Numbered from the stretch's first letter, positions 7,398 to 14,492 are shown. The stretch: 22,995 bases of DNA from Gemmatimonadales bacterium (GCA_025929805.1 JAICPP010000021.1:1-22995); one strand, 5' to 3'. Translations and numbers: made by a program. The notes: generated by a model from the sequence alone, not told the origin.

Positions 7398-8006
7398 GTG
7401 GCACGTAACAAGGATGAAGCGATCAACAGCTACATTACCGACATGCTCTCGCTGGAAGAGCACATCGGAAAGGCGGTGCGGGGTCAGCTGGAAGACCTGG
7501 AAGACTATCCGGAGGTCACCCGCGATCTGAAGCAGGTGCTCCGCAAGGTGGAGAAGCACGTCTCGGACCTCAAAGAGCTCAGCGACCGCCGGAATGCCAA
7601 GGGAGCCGCCGATGCAATCAAGCGGGCCGGCTCAGCCTTATTGGGACTGGGTGCGGCTGCGGTGGACCTGGTTCGAACCGAAGGGTTGCCCAAGAATCTG
7701 CGGGATGATTACACCGCCTTCAGTCTGGCGACGATCGGCTACGTGATGCTTCACACGACTGCCCTCTCACTGGAGGAGCAAGAGGTGGCGGAGCTTGCTC
7801 GTCAGCACTTTGCCGATTACGCGCAGGCGGTCACTCTGCTCCACAACGTGATCCCGGGAGCGGTGGTACGCTTTCTTCGGGAGGAAGGGCTACCGGTGCG
7901 GGAGGACGTGCTGCCCGAGATCAGCCGGACAATCGAGGAGATTTGGCGGTCCCAGTCCGATCAGGCGCCAAGGGCTGAAGAGACTTCGATCGGCCGGAGC
8001 CGTTAG
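7398..8006 (+). CDS. Ferritin-like four-helix protein (YciE/DUF892-like), tentative
   Basis: A 202-residue all-helical protein without signal peptide. The start is GTG at 7398 with GGAGG 5 nt upstream. The pattern resembles DUF892/YciE ferritin-like proteins: an opening helix YITDMLSLEEHIGKAV, a second helix with an ExxH motif (KVEKHVSDL), a Gly/Ala-rich middle (AGSALLGLGAAAVDLV), then a pair of helices with the LHTTALSLEEQEVAEL and ARQHFADYAQAV segments that place further acidic and His residues. Whether a di-iron site is complete cannot be judged by eye, and some expected ligands seem absent. Stress or redox protection would be the family-level guess. The last 86 bp overlap the convergent methyltransferase gene. 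Confidence 0.6.
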   Translation: MARNKDEAINSYITDMLSLEEHIGKAVRGQLEDLEDYPEVTRDLKQVLRKVEKHVSDLKELSDRRNAKGAADAIKRAGSALLGLGAAAVDLVRTEGLPKNLRDDYTAFSLATIGYVMLHTTALSLEEQEVAELARQHFADYAQAVTLLHNVIPGAVVRFLREEGLPVREDVLPEISRTIEEIWRSQSDQAPRAEETSIGRSR

Positions 8007-8718
8007 TCCGGCGCCCGTTTTCGGCCGCAGCTCGATCGATGTGATGCCGGCAGTAGAACAGGCGTGCCGGCATCACGTTGAGCGGCTCGAAATCCTGGTG
8101 GACTGACCCGAAGACCTGCTGCAGATACGGCAGTACTGCCCGGGTAAACTGGTAGACCAGAAATGCCCCGTTGGCATCCAACACCGAGTGAGTCTTGCGG
8201 AGGATGCGGTCGCGCAGCCCAGGAGGCATGGTGGTGTAAGGAATCCCGGAGATGACGTAATCGGCGCGGTCCAACTGCAGGCGGTCTAATACGGCGTCCG
8301 CGTCGGCAGCCGAGCCGTGAATGACGTGGAGCCGATCATCGCGCACCTTCCCCTTCAGAAATCGCACGAAATCCGCGTTCGTCTCCAGCGCCACCAGCAC
8401 CGCATCCGGTCGCATTCGCCGAAGAATCTCGGTGGTGAACGTGCCCACCCCCGGCCCGTACTCGAGTAATACCCGGGCACGACTCCAGTCGACTTCGGCC
8501 AGCACGTGATTCACCAGAAAGCGAGAGCTGGGAATGAGGCTCCCCAGCATTCGGGGATGCTTCAGGAAATTACGCCCGAAGAGCAGGAGCTGCTCCGAGC
8601 TGGAGGAGCGTTGTGGCGAGGACACTTTGGGAACGATCTGCCTTTCAGACGGGCTTGCGGGAGAACCTGCCCGACGCCGGCGTGAGCCGGCGTCGGCGGG
8701 CGCGTCACCAATGGGCAT
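7921..8718 (-). CDS. Class I SAM methyltransferase, PmtA/KsgA-like
   Basis: A Rossmann-type methyltransferase of at most 265 residues. Motif I is VLLEYGPGVGTFTTEILRR, motif II ends in ALETNADF, and motif IV is SGIPYTTMPP instead of the NLPY/NPPY of rRNA dimethylases. It is followed by VYQFTRAVLPYLQ. The FGRNFLKHPRMLGSLIPSSRFL entry and the SGIPYTTMPP motif fit the phosphatidylethanolamine N-methyltransferase (PmtA) type. An rRNA adenine methyltransferase is less likely. Start choice is doubtful. ATG 8718 has no ribosome binding site, and residues 8-35 are low-complexity and cover an 11-bp palindrome, so translation may begin near GTG 8625. The 3' end overlaps the ferritin-like gene by 86 bp. 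Confidence 0.75.
   Translation of the reverse strand: MPIGDAPADAGSRRRRAGSPASPSERQIVPKVSSPQRSSSSEQLLLFGRNFLKHPRMLGSLIPSSRFLVNHVLAEVDWSRARVLLEYGPGVGTFTTEILRRMRPDAVLVALETNADFVRFLKGKVRDDRLHVIHGSAADADAVLDRLQLDRADYVISGIPYTTMPPGLRDRILRKTHSVLDANGAFLVYQFTRAVLPYLQQVFGSVHQDFEPLNVMPARLFYCRHHIDRAAAENGRRTNGSGRSKSLQPLAPDRTGTAKSPRLSG
8671..8696. repeat. Perfect 11-bp inverted repeat (hairpin)
   Basis: CCGACGCCGGC (8671-8681), a GTGA loop and GCCGGCGTCGG (8686-8696) form a perfect, very GC-rich stem. It lies inside the annotated N-terminus of the methyltransferase gene and 40 bp after the stop of the upstream lipoprotein gene. It has no U-tract. It may be a transcription or mRNA-processing signal between the two genes. 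Confidence 0.7.
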
Positions 8719-8735
8719 CGCGCCCGGGATTGGCC

Positions 8736-8954
8736 CTAGCGGGTGGTATCCCGCTTGACATCGCCTTCTTTCACGGTCGTATCCGTGTCGACGCTAACCG
8801 TGGTGTCGCTCTCCACGATCGTAGTATCCTGCGTCGTCCGGGGGGTAACCATGGTGTCGGCGCCCTCCCCTACCCGGGCGGTGTCTTCGCCGCCGCGCGC
8901 TTCGCACGCAGCTATTCCGACGACCAGCGCCAGTGCTGTGAGTACGGTCTTCAT
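8736..8954 (-). CDS. Small Thr/Asp-rich lipoprotein
   Basis: A 72-residue lipoprotein starting at ATG 8954, which has GGAGGG 4 nt upstream. The frame is open further (to 9095) but that part is Arg/Leu-rich and unlike a protein start. MKTVLTALALVVGIAAC is a clear type II signal peptide with lipobox GIAAC (Cys17). The mature part is short, disordered and built from repeated DTT/TTV units (QDTTIVESDTTVSVDTDTTVKEGDV), probably a linker or surface-exposed tether. No function can be given. It is followed 17 bp later by the nominal start of the methyltransferase gene. Confidence 0.75.
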   Translation of the reverse strand: MKTVLTALALVVGIAACEARGGEDTARVGEGADTMVTPRTTQDTTIVESDTTVSVDTDTTVKEGDVKRDTTR

Positions 8955-9148
8955 CTGACCCTCCGTTAGATGTAAAAGTCGTCCTGGCCTCAGCCTCAGT
9001 CCTGCGGCCAGGCCGGCCCGTGGCAGCCAAGCCCTCAAGGCTGTCACCCCTCCGGTAACCAGTGCAGTGACCTGTCTCACTCCGGCCCGCTTCATCCGCG
9101 CAGGGGATGGCTCGCAATCTTACTCCCGAACTCGAGCGGCTGCAACGG

Positions 9149-9154
9149 TATATT
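9149..9154 (+). promoter_or_regulatory. -10-like element directly upstream of ATG
   Basis: TATATT at 9149-9154 ends 5 nt before the ATG at 9160 of the DUF72 gene, which has no Shine-Dalgarno. This arrangement suggests a leaderless transcript. No good -35 is seen, so the call is weak. Confidence 0.3.
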
Positions 9155-9159
9155 GCCCC

Positions 9160-9909
9160 ATGCCCGAGGCTGGCAAGGTCTGGATCGGTACGTCAGGGTA
9201 CGTGTATCGGCATTGGCGGAAGGGGGTCTTCTATCCTGCAGGCCTCAAGATCCGCGAAGAATTGGGATACTATGCCCGCCGCTTTCCCACCGTCGAGCTG
9301 AACAATCCGTTTTATCGCCTCCCCACCGCCGACATGTTTCAACGCTGGCGCGAGGCCACGCCGGAAGGCTTCCAATTTGCCGTGAAAGCCAGCCGTTACA
9401 TCACCCATATACGGCGACTTCAGGATGTCGGCGGCGAGGTTCAGCTCTTCAGGGAACGGGCGGAGCACCTCGGTCCAAAGCTTGGCCCGGTGCTCTTCCA
9501 GCTTCCGCCCACCCAACAGCTCGACCTCCCCCGGTTCACCAAATTCCTCCCCCTTTTATCTCCCGACCGTCGCTGGGTGCTTGAATTCCGTCATGCGAGC
9601 TGGCATAGAGCAGAGGTCTACCGGCTCCTAGCCGATCACGGCATAGCGCTCTGCATACCGGTGGGAAGCGGACTTCATCCCGATCGGGTTACCACCAGCT
9701 CGTTTACCTACGTCCGAATGCATCGAGGACAGGAGCCGCGCGGCGGGTTTTCCACCTCCGAGCTGCAGCACTGGGCGGCGCAGGTGCGCGCCCTTCGAGG
9801 GGCAGGCAAGGACGTTTACGTCTACTTCAACAATGACTGGGAGGGATTTGCCATCAGAGACGCCTTCGCGCTGGAAAAGCTCCTCGGAATCAGTCGTCAG
9901 CCGGACTAG
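9160..9909 (+). CDS. DUF72 family protein (YecE-like)
   Basis: A 249-residue TIM-barrel protein of the DUF72/YecE family, whose biochemical role is not established. Family landmarks are all visible: WIGTSGYVYRHWRKGVFYP at the N-terminus, ARRFPTVELNNPFYRLP, FQFAVKASRYITH, GPVLFQLPP, LEFRHASWH, and the C-terminal VYVYFNNDWEGFAI. The start at ATG 9160 puts WIGTSGY six residues in, as is normal for the family. The earlier in-frame start at 9067 would add 31 unrelated residues. No ribosome binding site is present, but a TATATT hexamer sits 5 nt upstream. It is convergent with the nitroreductase gene, with a 13-bp gap that contains CCCG-CTTG-CGGG (9910-9921), a small CUUG-loop hairpin. Confidence 0.9.
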   Translation: MPEAGKVWIGTSGYVYRHWRKGVFYPAGLKIREELGYYARRFPTVELNNPFYRLPTADMFQRWREATPEGFQFAVKASRYITHIRRLQDVGGEVQLFRERAEHLGPKLGPVLFQLPPTQQLDLPRFTKFLPLLSPDRRWVLEFRHASWHRAEVYRLLADHGIALCIPVGSGLHPDRVTTSSFTYVRMHRGQEPRGGFSTSELQHWAAQVRALRGAGKDVYVYFNNDWEGFAIRDAFALEKLLGISRQPD

Positions 9910-9922
9910 CCCGCTTGCGGGA

Positions 9923-10489
9923 TCAGTCGAGCCAGCGGGTAAGTTCGGCCGCGGGTTTTCTGCGCCGCGGCGTTTCTGCTTGAGCGGGGTAGCCGAGCGA
10001 GAGAATACCAACCACCCGGAATGAGTCTGGAACCAGCGCGAGTTCGAGCAGCGCCTGGTCCCGCATGACTCCCCCGGTCCTGAGATACGTCCCCAGCCCC
10101 AGCGATTGCGCAGCCGTCATCACGTTGGCAATGGCCATCATGCTTGCGGCATAGTCCTCCTCCCGGGTGATCTCGTCCTGGCTTACCGCGGTCAGCGCCA
10201 CGATGTAGGCGGGAGTCTCCAGGGAATCACGCCGGACCTTGTCTGCAGCCGCCCGCGCTTCGGCGCTGGTTTGATCATCAAAGCGCTTGAGTCGGTGGCG
10301 CGCCCGAATTTCGGCAAAGCTGTCCCGGGCGCGGCCAGTCAAAACCACGAAGCGCCAGGGTTCCGTCAGTTTGTGGTTAGGGGCCCGTACCGCGCACTCG
10401 AGCAGCCGCTCGATCGTGGCCCGGCTCACCGGGTCCGAGCGGAAGCGGCGCACGGATGTGCGGCTGGTAATTGCAGTGATGGCGTCCAT
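9923..10489 (-). CDS. Nitroreductase family FMN oxidoreductase
   Basis: The 188-residue FMN-binding nitroreductase fold. SRTSVRRF (9-16) is the FMN-phosphate-contacting N-terminal motif, and APNHKLTEPWRF (36-47) is a strongly conserved active-site segment of YdjA/YdgI-type minimal nitroreductases. GLGTYLRTGG and the GILSLGYPA stretch near the C-terminus complete the pattern. It should reduce quinones, nitro compounds or other acceptors with NAD(P)H, but the substrate is unknown. It follows the CPBP gene by 9 bp and is the last gene of the efp-CPBP-nitroreductase run. The ribosome binding site is poor, so translation may be coupled. Confidence 0.88.
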   Translation of the reverse strand: MDAITAITSRTSVRRFRSDPVSRATIERLLECAVRAPNHKLTEPWRFVVLTGRARDSFAEIRARHRLKRFDDQTSAEARAAADKVRRDSLETPAYIVALTAVSQDEITREEDYAASMMAIANVMTAAQSLGLGTYLRTGGVMRDQALLELALVPDSFRVVGILSLGYPAQAETPRRRKPAAELTRWLD

Positions 10490-10498
10490 GGTCGGAAT

Positions 10499-11041
10499 CT
10501 AGCTCGACCTCGTGGGTGTAAGGGCCTCGGGAGCAGCGCGGTCGCGGTATCGACGCGCCACGGCTATGAGGGCCACAAGGTCATAGAGCGAATGCGTCAC
10601 GACTGGAGTGAGGAGGTTCCCCTGGGTCAGGAATAGGAGACCGAGATACACTCCCATGACGCCGGCAAACAGGGCGTACGTGGGGCTGGCGAAGTGAACC
10701 AGGCCAAAGAGAAGCGCCGTGATGAGGAGCCCCCACTCCGGGGAGAGCCATGCGGTAAGGGCCACCTGGATGACGCCACGAAAAAGGATCTCCTCGCTCA
10801 GTCCGGCAACCACCGCCAGCAACGCGAGCTCCATCCGAGACAGCGGTGCCAGCAATGGGCCGATCTGTTCGATCACGAGACCCACCAGCTTGCGGATCGG
10901 TTCGCTGGTACTGGCCAGCATCCACGCCAAGCCGCCCAGCAAGGGGAGAGTGGCCAAAGAGCCCCAGAGCAGAGCCGGAGCCGCGGGTCCGAGCTGCTGA
11001 AGCGGGGATACATCCAGCCAACGCGCGAGCGCCCAGGCCAA
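10499..11041 (-). CDS. CPBP family intramembrane metalloprotease
   Basis: A polytopic membrane protein (180 residues from TTG 11041) of the CPBP/Abi (CAAX protease and bacteriocin-processing) family. The defining motifs are present: EEILFRG with Glu83, Glu84 and Arg88; HFASPTYALFAG with His117; and HSLYD with His150 and Asp154. These chelate the catalytic metal within the membrane. Four or five hydrophobic helices surround them. The start is unsettled. In the same frame, upstream of the TTG, there is an apparently coding continuation (RSTRFLRLAISGEAGLLLLA) back to the end of efp with no ATG, GTG or TTG. CTG codons lie at 11074 and 11080. The gene is downstream of efp and upstream of the nitroreductase gene. 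Confidence 0.85.
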   Translation of the reverse strand: MAWALARWLDVSPLQQLGPAAPALLWGSLATLPLLGGLAWMLASTSEPIRKLVGLVIEQIGPLLAPLSRMELALLAVVAGLSEEILFRGVIQVALTAWLSPEWGLLITALLFGLVHFASPTYALFAGVMGVYLGLLFLTQGNLLTPVVTHSLYDLVALIAVARRYRDRAAPEALTPTRSS

Positions 11042-11102
11042 GAGCAGCAGCCCGGCCTCACCGCTTATCGCCAGACGCAGGAACCTGGTACTGCGGATTT
11101 CT

Positions 11103-11660
11103 TTACTTGGCCCGCTCGAGATAGATACCGTCGCGAGGATTTACTCTTACCCGCTCGCCCTCACTGATGAACTCCGGAACCTGGATGGTTACTCCGTTGC
11201 TGAGCCGCGCCGGCTTCGTGCTGGCCGTCTTGGTGGCGGTCTTCATGACCGGTGCCGTCTCGATCACCTCCAGCTCGGCCACCGCCGGCAACTCGATGGC
11301 GATGGGTCGTCCATTGAGCCACTCCGCCTGAAACATCATCCCGGGCTCGAGCCACAGCCCCTGATCCCCGGTGGTCTCTTCGTCCAGGGTATACTGGTCG
11401 TACGTTTCCACATCCATGACGTGAACCCCGGCGGCATCGCGATAGAGCACCTGCAGCTGCTTGGTGTCCAGCCGAGCCTCTTCCACGAACTCGGTGGCGC
11501 TGAACCTGTGCTCGAACGTGGAACCGGTGTTCAGGTTGCGCATTCGGGCCTGGACGAACGCTCGCAGGTTCCCTGGAGTCCGGTGAGTGAACTCCATGAT
11601 CCGGCACGGCTGCCCCTCAAAATAGATGACGTGCCCGCGGCGGATATCGGTTGCCTTCAT
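11103..11660 (-). CDS. efp: Translation elongation factor P
   Basis: The 185-residue EF-P binds the ribosome between the P and E sites and rescues stalling at polyproline. The start is ATG 11660 with GGAG 8 nt upstream. The frame extends to 11771 but the extra residues are not EF-P-like. The N-terminal KOW-like domain begins MKATDIRRGHVIYFEGQPCR. The central OB domain contains GLWLEPGMMF and NGRPIAIELP, and the C-terminal OB domain ends EFISEGERVRVNPRDGIYL plus ERAK. The loop reads HRTPGNLRAF, with Asn31 at the position of the modified E. coli Lys34. No EpmA, EpmB or EarP modification gene is in the window. It heads the efp-CPBP-nitroreductase operon. Confidence 0.93.
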   Translation of the reverse strand: MKATDIRRGHVIYFEGQPCRIMEFTHRTPGNLRAFVQARMRNLNTGSTFEHRFSATEFVEEARLDTKQLQVLYRDAAGVHVMDVETYDQYTLDEETTGDQGLWLEPGMMFQAEWLNGRPIAIELPAVAELEVIETAPVMKTATKTASTKPARLSNGVTIQVPEFISEGERVRVNPRDGIYLERAK

Positions 11661-11729
11661 CAGGACAGCTCCAGTACCGACAGTGAGACCTGGGGGCTTG
11701 ATTCGCCCGGGGAAAGTTTGAAAATACAC

Positions 11730-11894
11730 GTGACTACAAGCCCCGCATCGGGGCCGGGTGACCCGAGTCACATCTGGTGGTCAGCCGCCTGGTCTACGTT
11801 CGCGGCAGCGGGGCTCAACCTGACCGGAGCATGGGTGATCCTGCACACCCTGCTGCCGTTCGACCCCATCAAAAGCGAGGCGCGCGGGTCATGA
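11730..11894 (+). CDS. Possible small membrane peptide coupled to the BON gene
   Basis: A 54-codon frame from GTG 11730 to TGA 11892-11894. It overlaps the BON start as ATGA (11891-11894), a typical coupling arrangement. After a short Pro/Gly/Ser N-terminus it encodes one hydrophobic segment (AAWSTFAAAGLNLTGAWVI, then LHTLLPF) and a short polar tail, as in single-pass peptides. There is no Shine-Dalgarno before the GTG and the region is also the efp/BON promoter gap, so a chance ORF is possible. If real, it would be the first gene of the membrane-linked run that ends with cardiolipin synthase. No family is recognised. Confidence 0.4.
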   Translation: MTTSPASGPGDPSHIWWSAAWSTFAAAGLNLTGAWVILHTLLPFDPIKSEARGS

Positions 11895-12187
11895 CCTGGG
11901 GGCAAGGCCGGAGCGGCTCGGAGCGGCGGAAGGTCGGCGGCTCACATACGGGCCAGGGGCCGCAGTTTCACCGCCGGTCCGACGACAAGATCCATGAGGA
12001 GATCTGGGAGCTGCTGACCAACAACGCCGACCTCGATGCCAGTGAGATCGAGCTGCATGTCGAAGGTGGCGAGGTCACCTTGACCGGAACCGTCGATAGC
12101 CGCGATGCCAAGTGGCTCACTGAGGATCTGGTCAATTCAGTGACCGGTGTGCGGGAGGTCAACAATCGGCTTAAGGTGGCGCGTTAG
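11891..12187 (+). CDS. BON domain protein
   Basis: A 98-residue protein with one BON domain (residues about 32-97: DDKIHEEIWELLTNNADLD, then ELHVEGGEVTLTGTVDSRD, then VTGVREVNNRLKV). The conserved Gly/Val-Leu-Gly-Val pattern and the final VNNRLKV are typical of BON modules such as those in OsmY. BON modules are thought to associate with phospholipids or other hydrophobic surfaces. There is no obvious signal peptide: the N-terminal 30 residues are basic and Gly/Ser-rich. ATG 11891 is chosen over an in-frame start at 11777 because it overlaps the preceding small ORF and gives a simple N-terminus. It is 3 bp upstream of the EEP-family gene, so it belongs to the phospholipid operon. Confidence 0.8.
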   Translation: MTWGQGRSGSERRKVGGSHTGQGPQFHRRSDDKIHEEIWELLTNNADLDASEIELHVEGGEVTLTGTVDSRDAKWLTEDLVNSVTGVREVNNRLKVAR

Positions 12188-12190
12188 GTA

Positions 12191-13171
12191 TTGGCAGCCC
12201 CATTTGGCTTCAGCCTCATCCGGCACCACACAGATGAGCAGCTCCGGTTAGAGGGCTGGCGCCAAAACGTCGGCACACCGGTAGCCCTCGACCTCGCTCC
12301 CAGCACGGAGCCCCTCAGTCATTCCGGCCGTCTGGTAGTCCTCAGTTGGAACGTTTGGATCGGGCGCGGGAGAGTTCGGGAGCTCGTCTCCCGGTTACGT
12401 GAGGGATACTTTCACAGTCTCGGCGCGGCGCCAGATTCACCGCTGATCATCCTGCTTCAGGAAGCCTACCGCCGCGATCCGTCCATACCCGTGGCAAAGT
12501 CGGGCCCGGCAGGTCGGGTATTACTCGGGCAGCTCGGCCCAGTCGAAGACATCGTCGAGTCGGCTCAGGCGCTTGGCCTGAGCCTTCGCTACGCGCCCTC
12601 CATGAGAAATGGGCCGCTGCAAAGCGACCGTGGCAACGCAATCCTCTCAACCCTGCCGCTCGAAGATGCGCATGCTATCGAGCTGCCGCTGGTCTTACAA
12701 CGGAGAGTTGCGGTCTCGGCAGCCGTCCAGCTGGGCGGGCGCAGAGTGCGGTTGGTGAGCGCTCACCTCGACCCGCGAGGTCCACCGGGACACCAGTGGC
12801 TGGGCGGAGCCGGGCGGGAGCTTCAGGCGCGCCATCTCATCGCCGCCCTGCCCGACGATGCAGTGATTCTAGGCGCTGATCTTAACTTGGGTCGGGGACG
12901 CTATGAGCCCGCATGGCGGATCCTGAGCGATGCGGGGTTCAGCCTGGGCGTGCCACCGACTACCCCGTCCTGGCGGCACACCTTTCACGCATTGCCCCGG
13001 CTGGTGCTGGACTATCTGCTGGTCCGAGATCCCTGCCGAATCATACGCGAGGCCCGGGTGCACCGGCTCGACGAGCATCCACTGGATCGCGGCCCGCGTG
13101 TCTTTGGCTCGGATCATCATCCGCTTCTTGCCCGCATAGACTTTCACCCTATCAGCGAAGGAGCGTCGTGA
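12191..13171 (+). CDS. Endonuclease/exonuclease/phosphatase family protein (YbhP-like)
   Basis: A 326-residue EEP-superfamily protein, apparently starting at TTG 12191, 3 bp after the BON stop. Core motifs are VLSWNVWIG (Asn metal site), LQEAYR (catalytic Glu), DRGNAILST, SAHLDPRG (His-Asp), GADLNLGRGRYE (Asp-Asn), LDYLLV and the terminal GSDHHPLLARI (Asp-His). All residues needed for phosphodiester hydrolysis appear present. The first 45 residues are not part of the fold, and the ribosome binding site is weak, so the true start could be downstream. It overlaps the cardiolipin-synthase-like gene by GTGA. In E. coli an EEP gene (ybhP) is next to clsB, so this pairing supports a linked membrane-lipid function, with unknown substrate. 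Confidence 0.85.
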   Translation: MAAPFGFSLIRHHTDEQLRLEGWRQNVGTPVALDLAPSTEPLSHSGRLVVLSWNVWIGRGRVRELVSRLREGYFHSLGAAPDSPLIILLQEAYRRDPSIPVAKSGPAGRVLLGQLGPVEDIVESAQALGLSLRYAPSMRNGPLQSDRGNAILSTLPLEDAHAIELPLVLQRRVAVSAAVQLGGRRVRLVSAHLDPRGPPGHQWLGGAGRELQARHLIAALPDDAVILGADLNLGRGRYEPAWRILSDAGFSLGVPPTTPSWRHTFHALPRLVLDYLLVRDPCRIIREARVHRLDEHPLDRGPRVFGSDHHPLLARIDFHPISEGAS

Positions 13172-14469
13172 GCGAGTGGCTCGGATTGGGGGCTGACCTG
13201 CCCTGGTGGAGCTGGTTCTTGATGATCGCCGGCTTCATCGCGGTGATCTCGGTGATCGGGGCTTTGTTCCTTCCTGACTGGCATCCCGATGAGTTCTGCA
13301 TCGGGTTTGATGCCGAACCGGGATCGGATGAATTCGTGGAATCGACTGCGTCTTTTCTGAATGATCCTCTGTTTCGAGGCGGGGAAGCCACCATGCTGCA
13401 AAATGGCGATGCATTCTATCCCGCCATGCTGGATGCCATCAGGCATGCACAAGATACCGTCAACTTCCAGACCTACATCTTCGAGCCGGATGAGATCGGA
13501 CGTCAGTTCATCGATGCGTTCAAAGAACGGGCTCAGGCAGGGGTACAGGTGCGTGTCCTCGTGGACGGCTTCGGTGCCATCAAGTTACGGAGGAAGTTCC
13601 GCGATGATCTCACCCGAGCCGGCGTGAAGGTATGCAGGTTTCGCCCCCTCACTCCCCGGGACTTCGTGCGGATCTACCGGCGGGCACATCGGCGGGCCAT
13701 AGTGATCGACGGGCAGATAGGCTTCACCGGCGGAGCCGCCGTCTCGAAGAAGTGGAAGGGGAACGTCAGCAACAAGCATGAATGGCGGGACAGCATGACT
13801 CAGGTGACCGGGCCGATGGTGGCCGGCATCCAGTCAGCCTTTGCGGAGAACTGGGTGTATTCCACCGGGGAGATCCTTGCTGGCCCGAAATTCTTTCCCC
13901 CACTGGATCAGGGTCCCGGTATCTGCGGTCTCTCCGTGGTCAGCTCCCCATCGGATTCGCTTCAGGCCATTCGCCTGCTGTTCTGGCTCAGTTTCATCAA
14001 TGCCCGAAAGCGGCTCTGGATCAGCAGTTCATACTTCATTCCCGACCGCCGGCTGCGGGATGCCGTTATCGAGCGGGCGCAGAAGAATGTCGATGTCCGA
14101 ATCCTGGTCCCCGGCAACCATACCGACGCCGTGCCGGTGCAAGCGGCGGGACGAAGCTACTATGAGGAGTTGCTCGCCGCGGGTGTTCGAATCTACGAGT
14201 ATCAGCCCGCCATGATGCATGCCAAGACGGTGGTGATCGATGGAGTCTGGTCCATCGTAGGGTCTGCCAACATGGACGAGCGCAGCATGGAGCTCAACGA
14301 GGAAAACGCCCTCGGGATCGCCGACCCAGGCTTGGCTCGGTCCATCGAGGATGGCTTGAAAGCCGACTACAACCGCTCCCGCGAAATCAAGCTGGAGGAG
14401 TGGAAGAAACGATCAATCTTGAGGCGAGGGCTCGAGCGGTTGGCTAAGGTGTTGATTGAGCAGTACTGA
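13168..14469 (+). CDS. Phospholipase D-like cardiolipin synthase (ClsB-like)
   Basis: A 433-residue PLD-superfamily enzyme. GTG 13168 is supported by AAGGAG at 13158-13163 and by the GTGA overlap with the preceding stop. A long open extension upstream (to 12913) is the other frame of the EEP gene. Residues 14-36 form one membrane helix (WWSWFLMIAGFIAVISVIGA). Two PLD half-sites follow: HRRAIVIDG with FTGG at residues 174-189, and HAKTVVIDG with VGSAN at 351-368. The second is a canonical HxKx4D. The first has Arg176 in place of Lys. Cardiolipin synthases join two phosphatidylglycerols, or PG and PE for the E. coli ClsC type. The ClsB-like assignment rests on the EEP neighbour and architecture. 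Confidence 0.85.
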   Translation: MSEWLGLGADLPWWSWFLMIAGFIAVISVIGALFLPDWHPDEFCIGFDAEPGSDEFVESTASFLNDPLFRGGEATMLQNGDAFYPAMLDAIRHAQDTVNFQTYIFEPDEIGRQFIDAFKERAQAGVQVRVLVDGFGAIKLRRKFRDDLTRAGVKVCRFRPLTPRDFVRIYRRAHRRAIVIDGQIGFTGGAAVSKKWKGNVSNKHEWRDSMTQVTGPMVAGIQSAFAENWVYSTGEILAGPKFFPPLDQGPGICGLSVVSSPSDSLQAIRLLFWLSFINARKRLWISSSYFIPDRRLRDAVIERAQKNVDVRILVPGNHTDAVPVQAAGRSYYEELLAAGVRIYEYQPAMMHAKTVVIDGVWSIVGSANMDERSMELNEENALGIADPGLARSIEDGLKADYNRSREIKLEEWKKRSILRRGLERLAKVLIEQY

Positions 14470-14492
14470 TCGGCGGGCGCCGAAGCGTTATC

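Noticed and set aside
7286..7426. 47-codon extension of the endonuclease IV frame
   Set aside because: The family starts at IGAH, the GTG at 7285 has a ribosome binding site, and the extension would overlap the divergent gene start at 7398.
7670..7679. GGTTCGAACC, like a tRNA T-loop
   Set aside because: It lies in the middle of the ferritin-like coding sequence with no cloverleaf around it.
11661..11771. 37-codon N-terminal extension of EF-P
   Set aside because: EF-P starts at MKATDIRRGH in the usual position with a GGAG upstream. The extension is unrelated.
12913..13167. 85-codon N-terminal extension of the cardiolipin synthase frame
   Set aside because: It is an alternative frame of the EEP-family gene. 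The GTG at 13168 has AAGGAG and a GTGA overlap, and the extension is Pro/Arg/Ser-rich.
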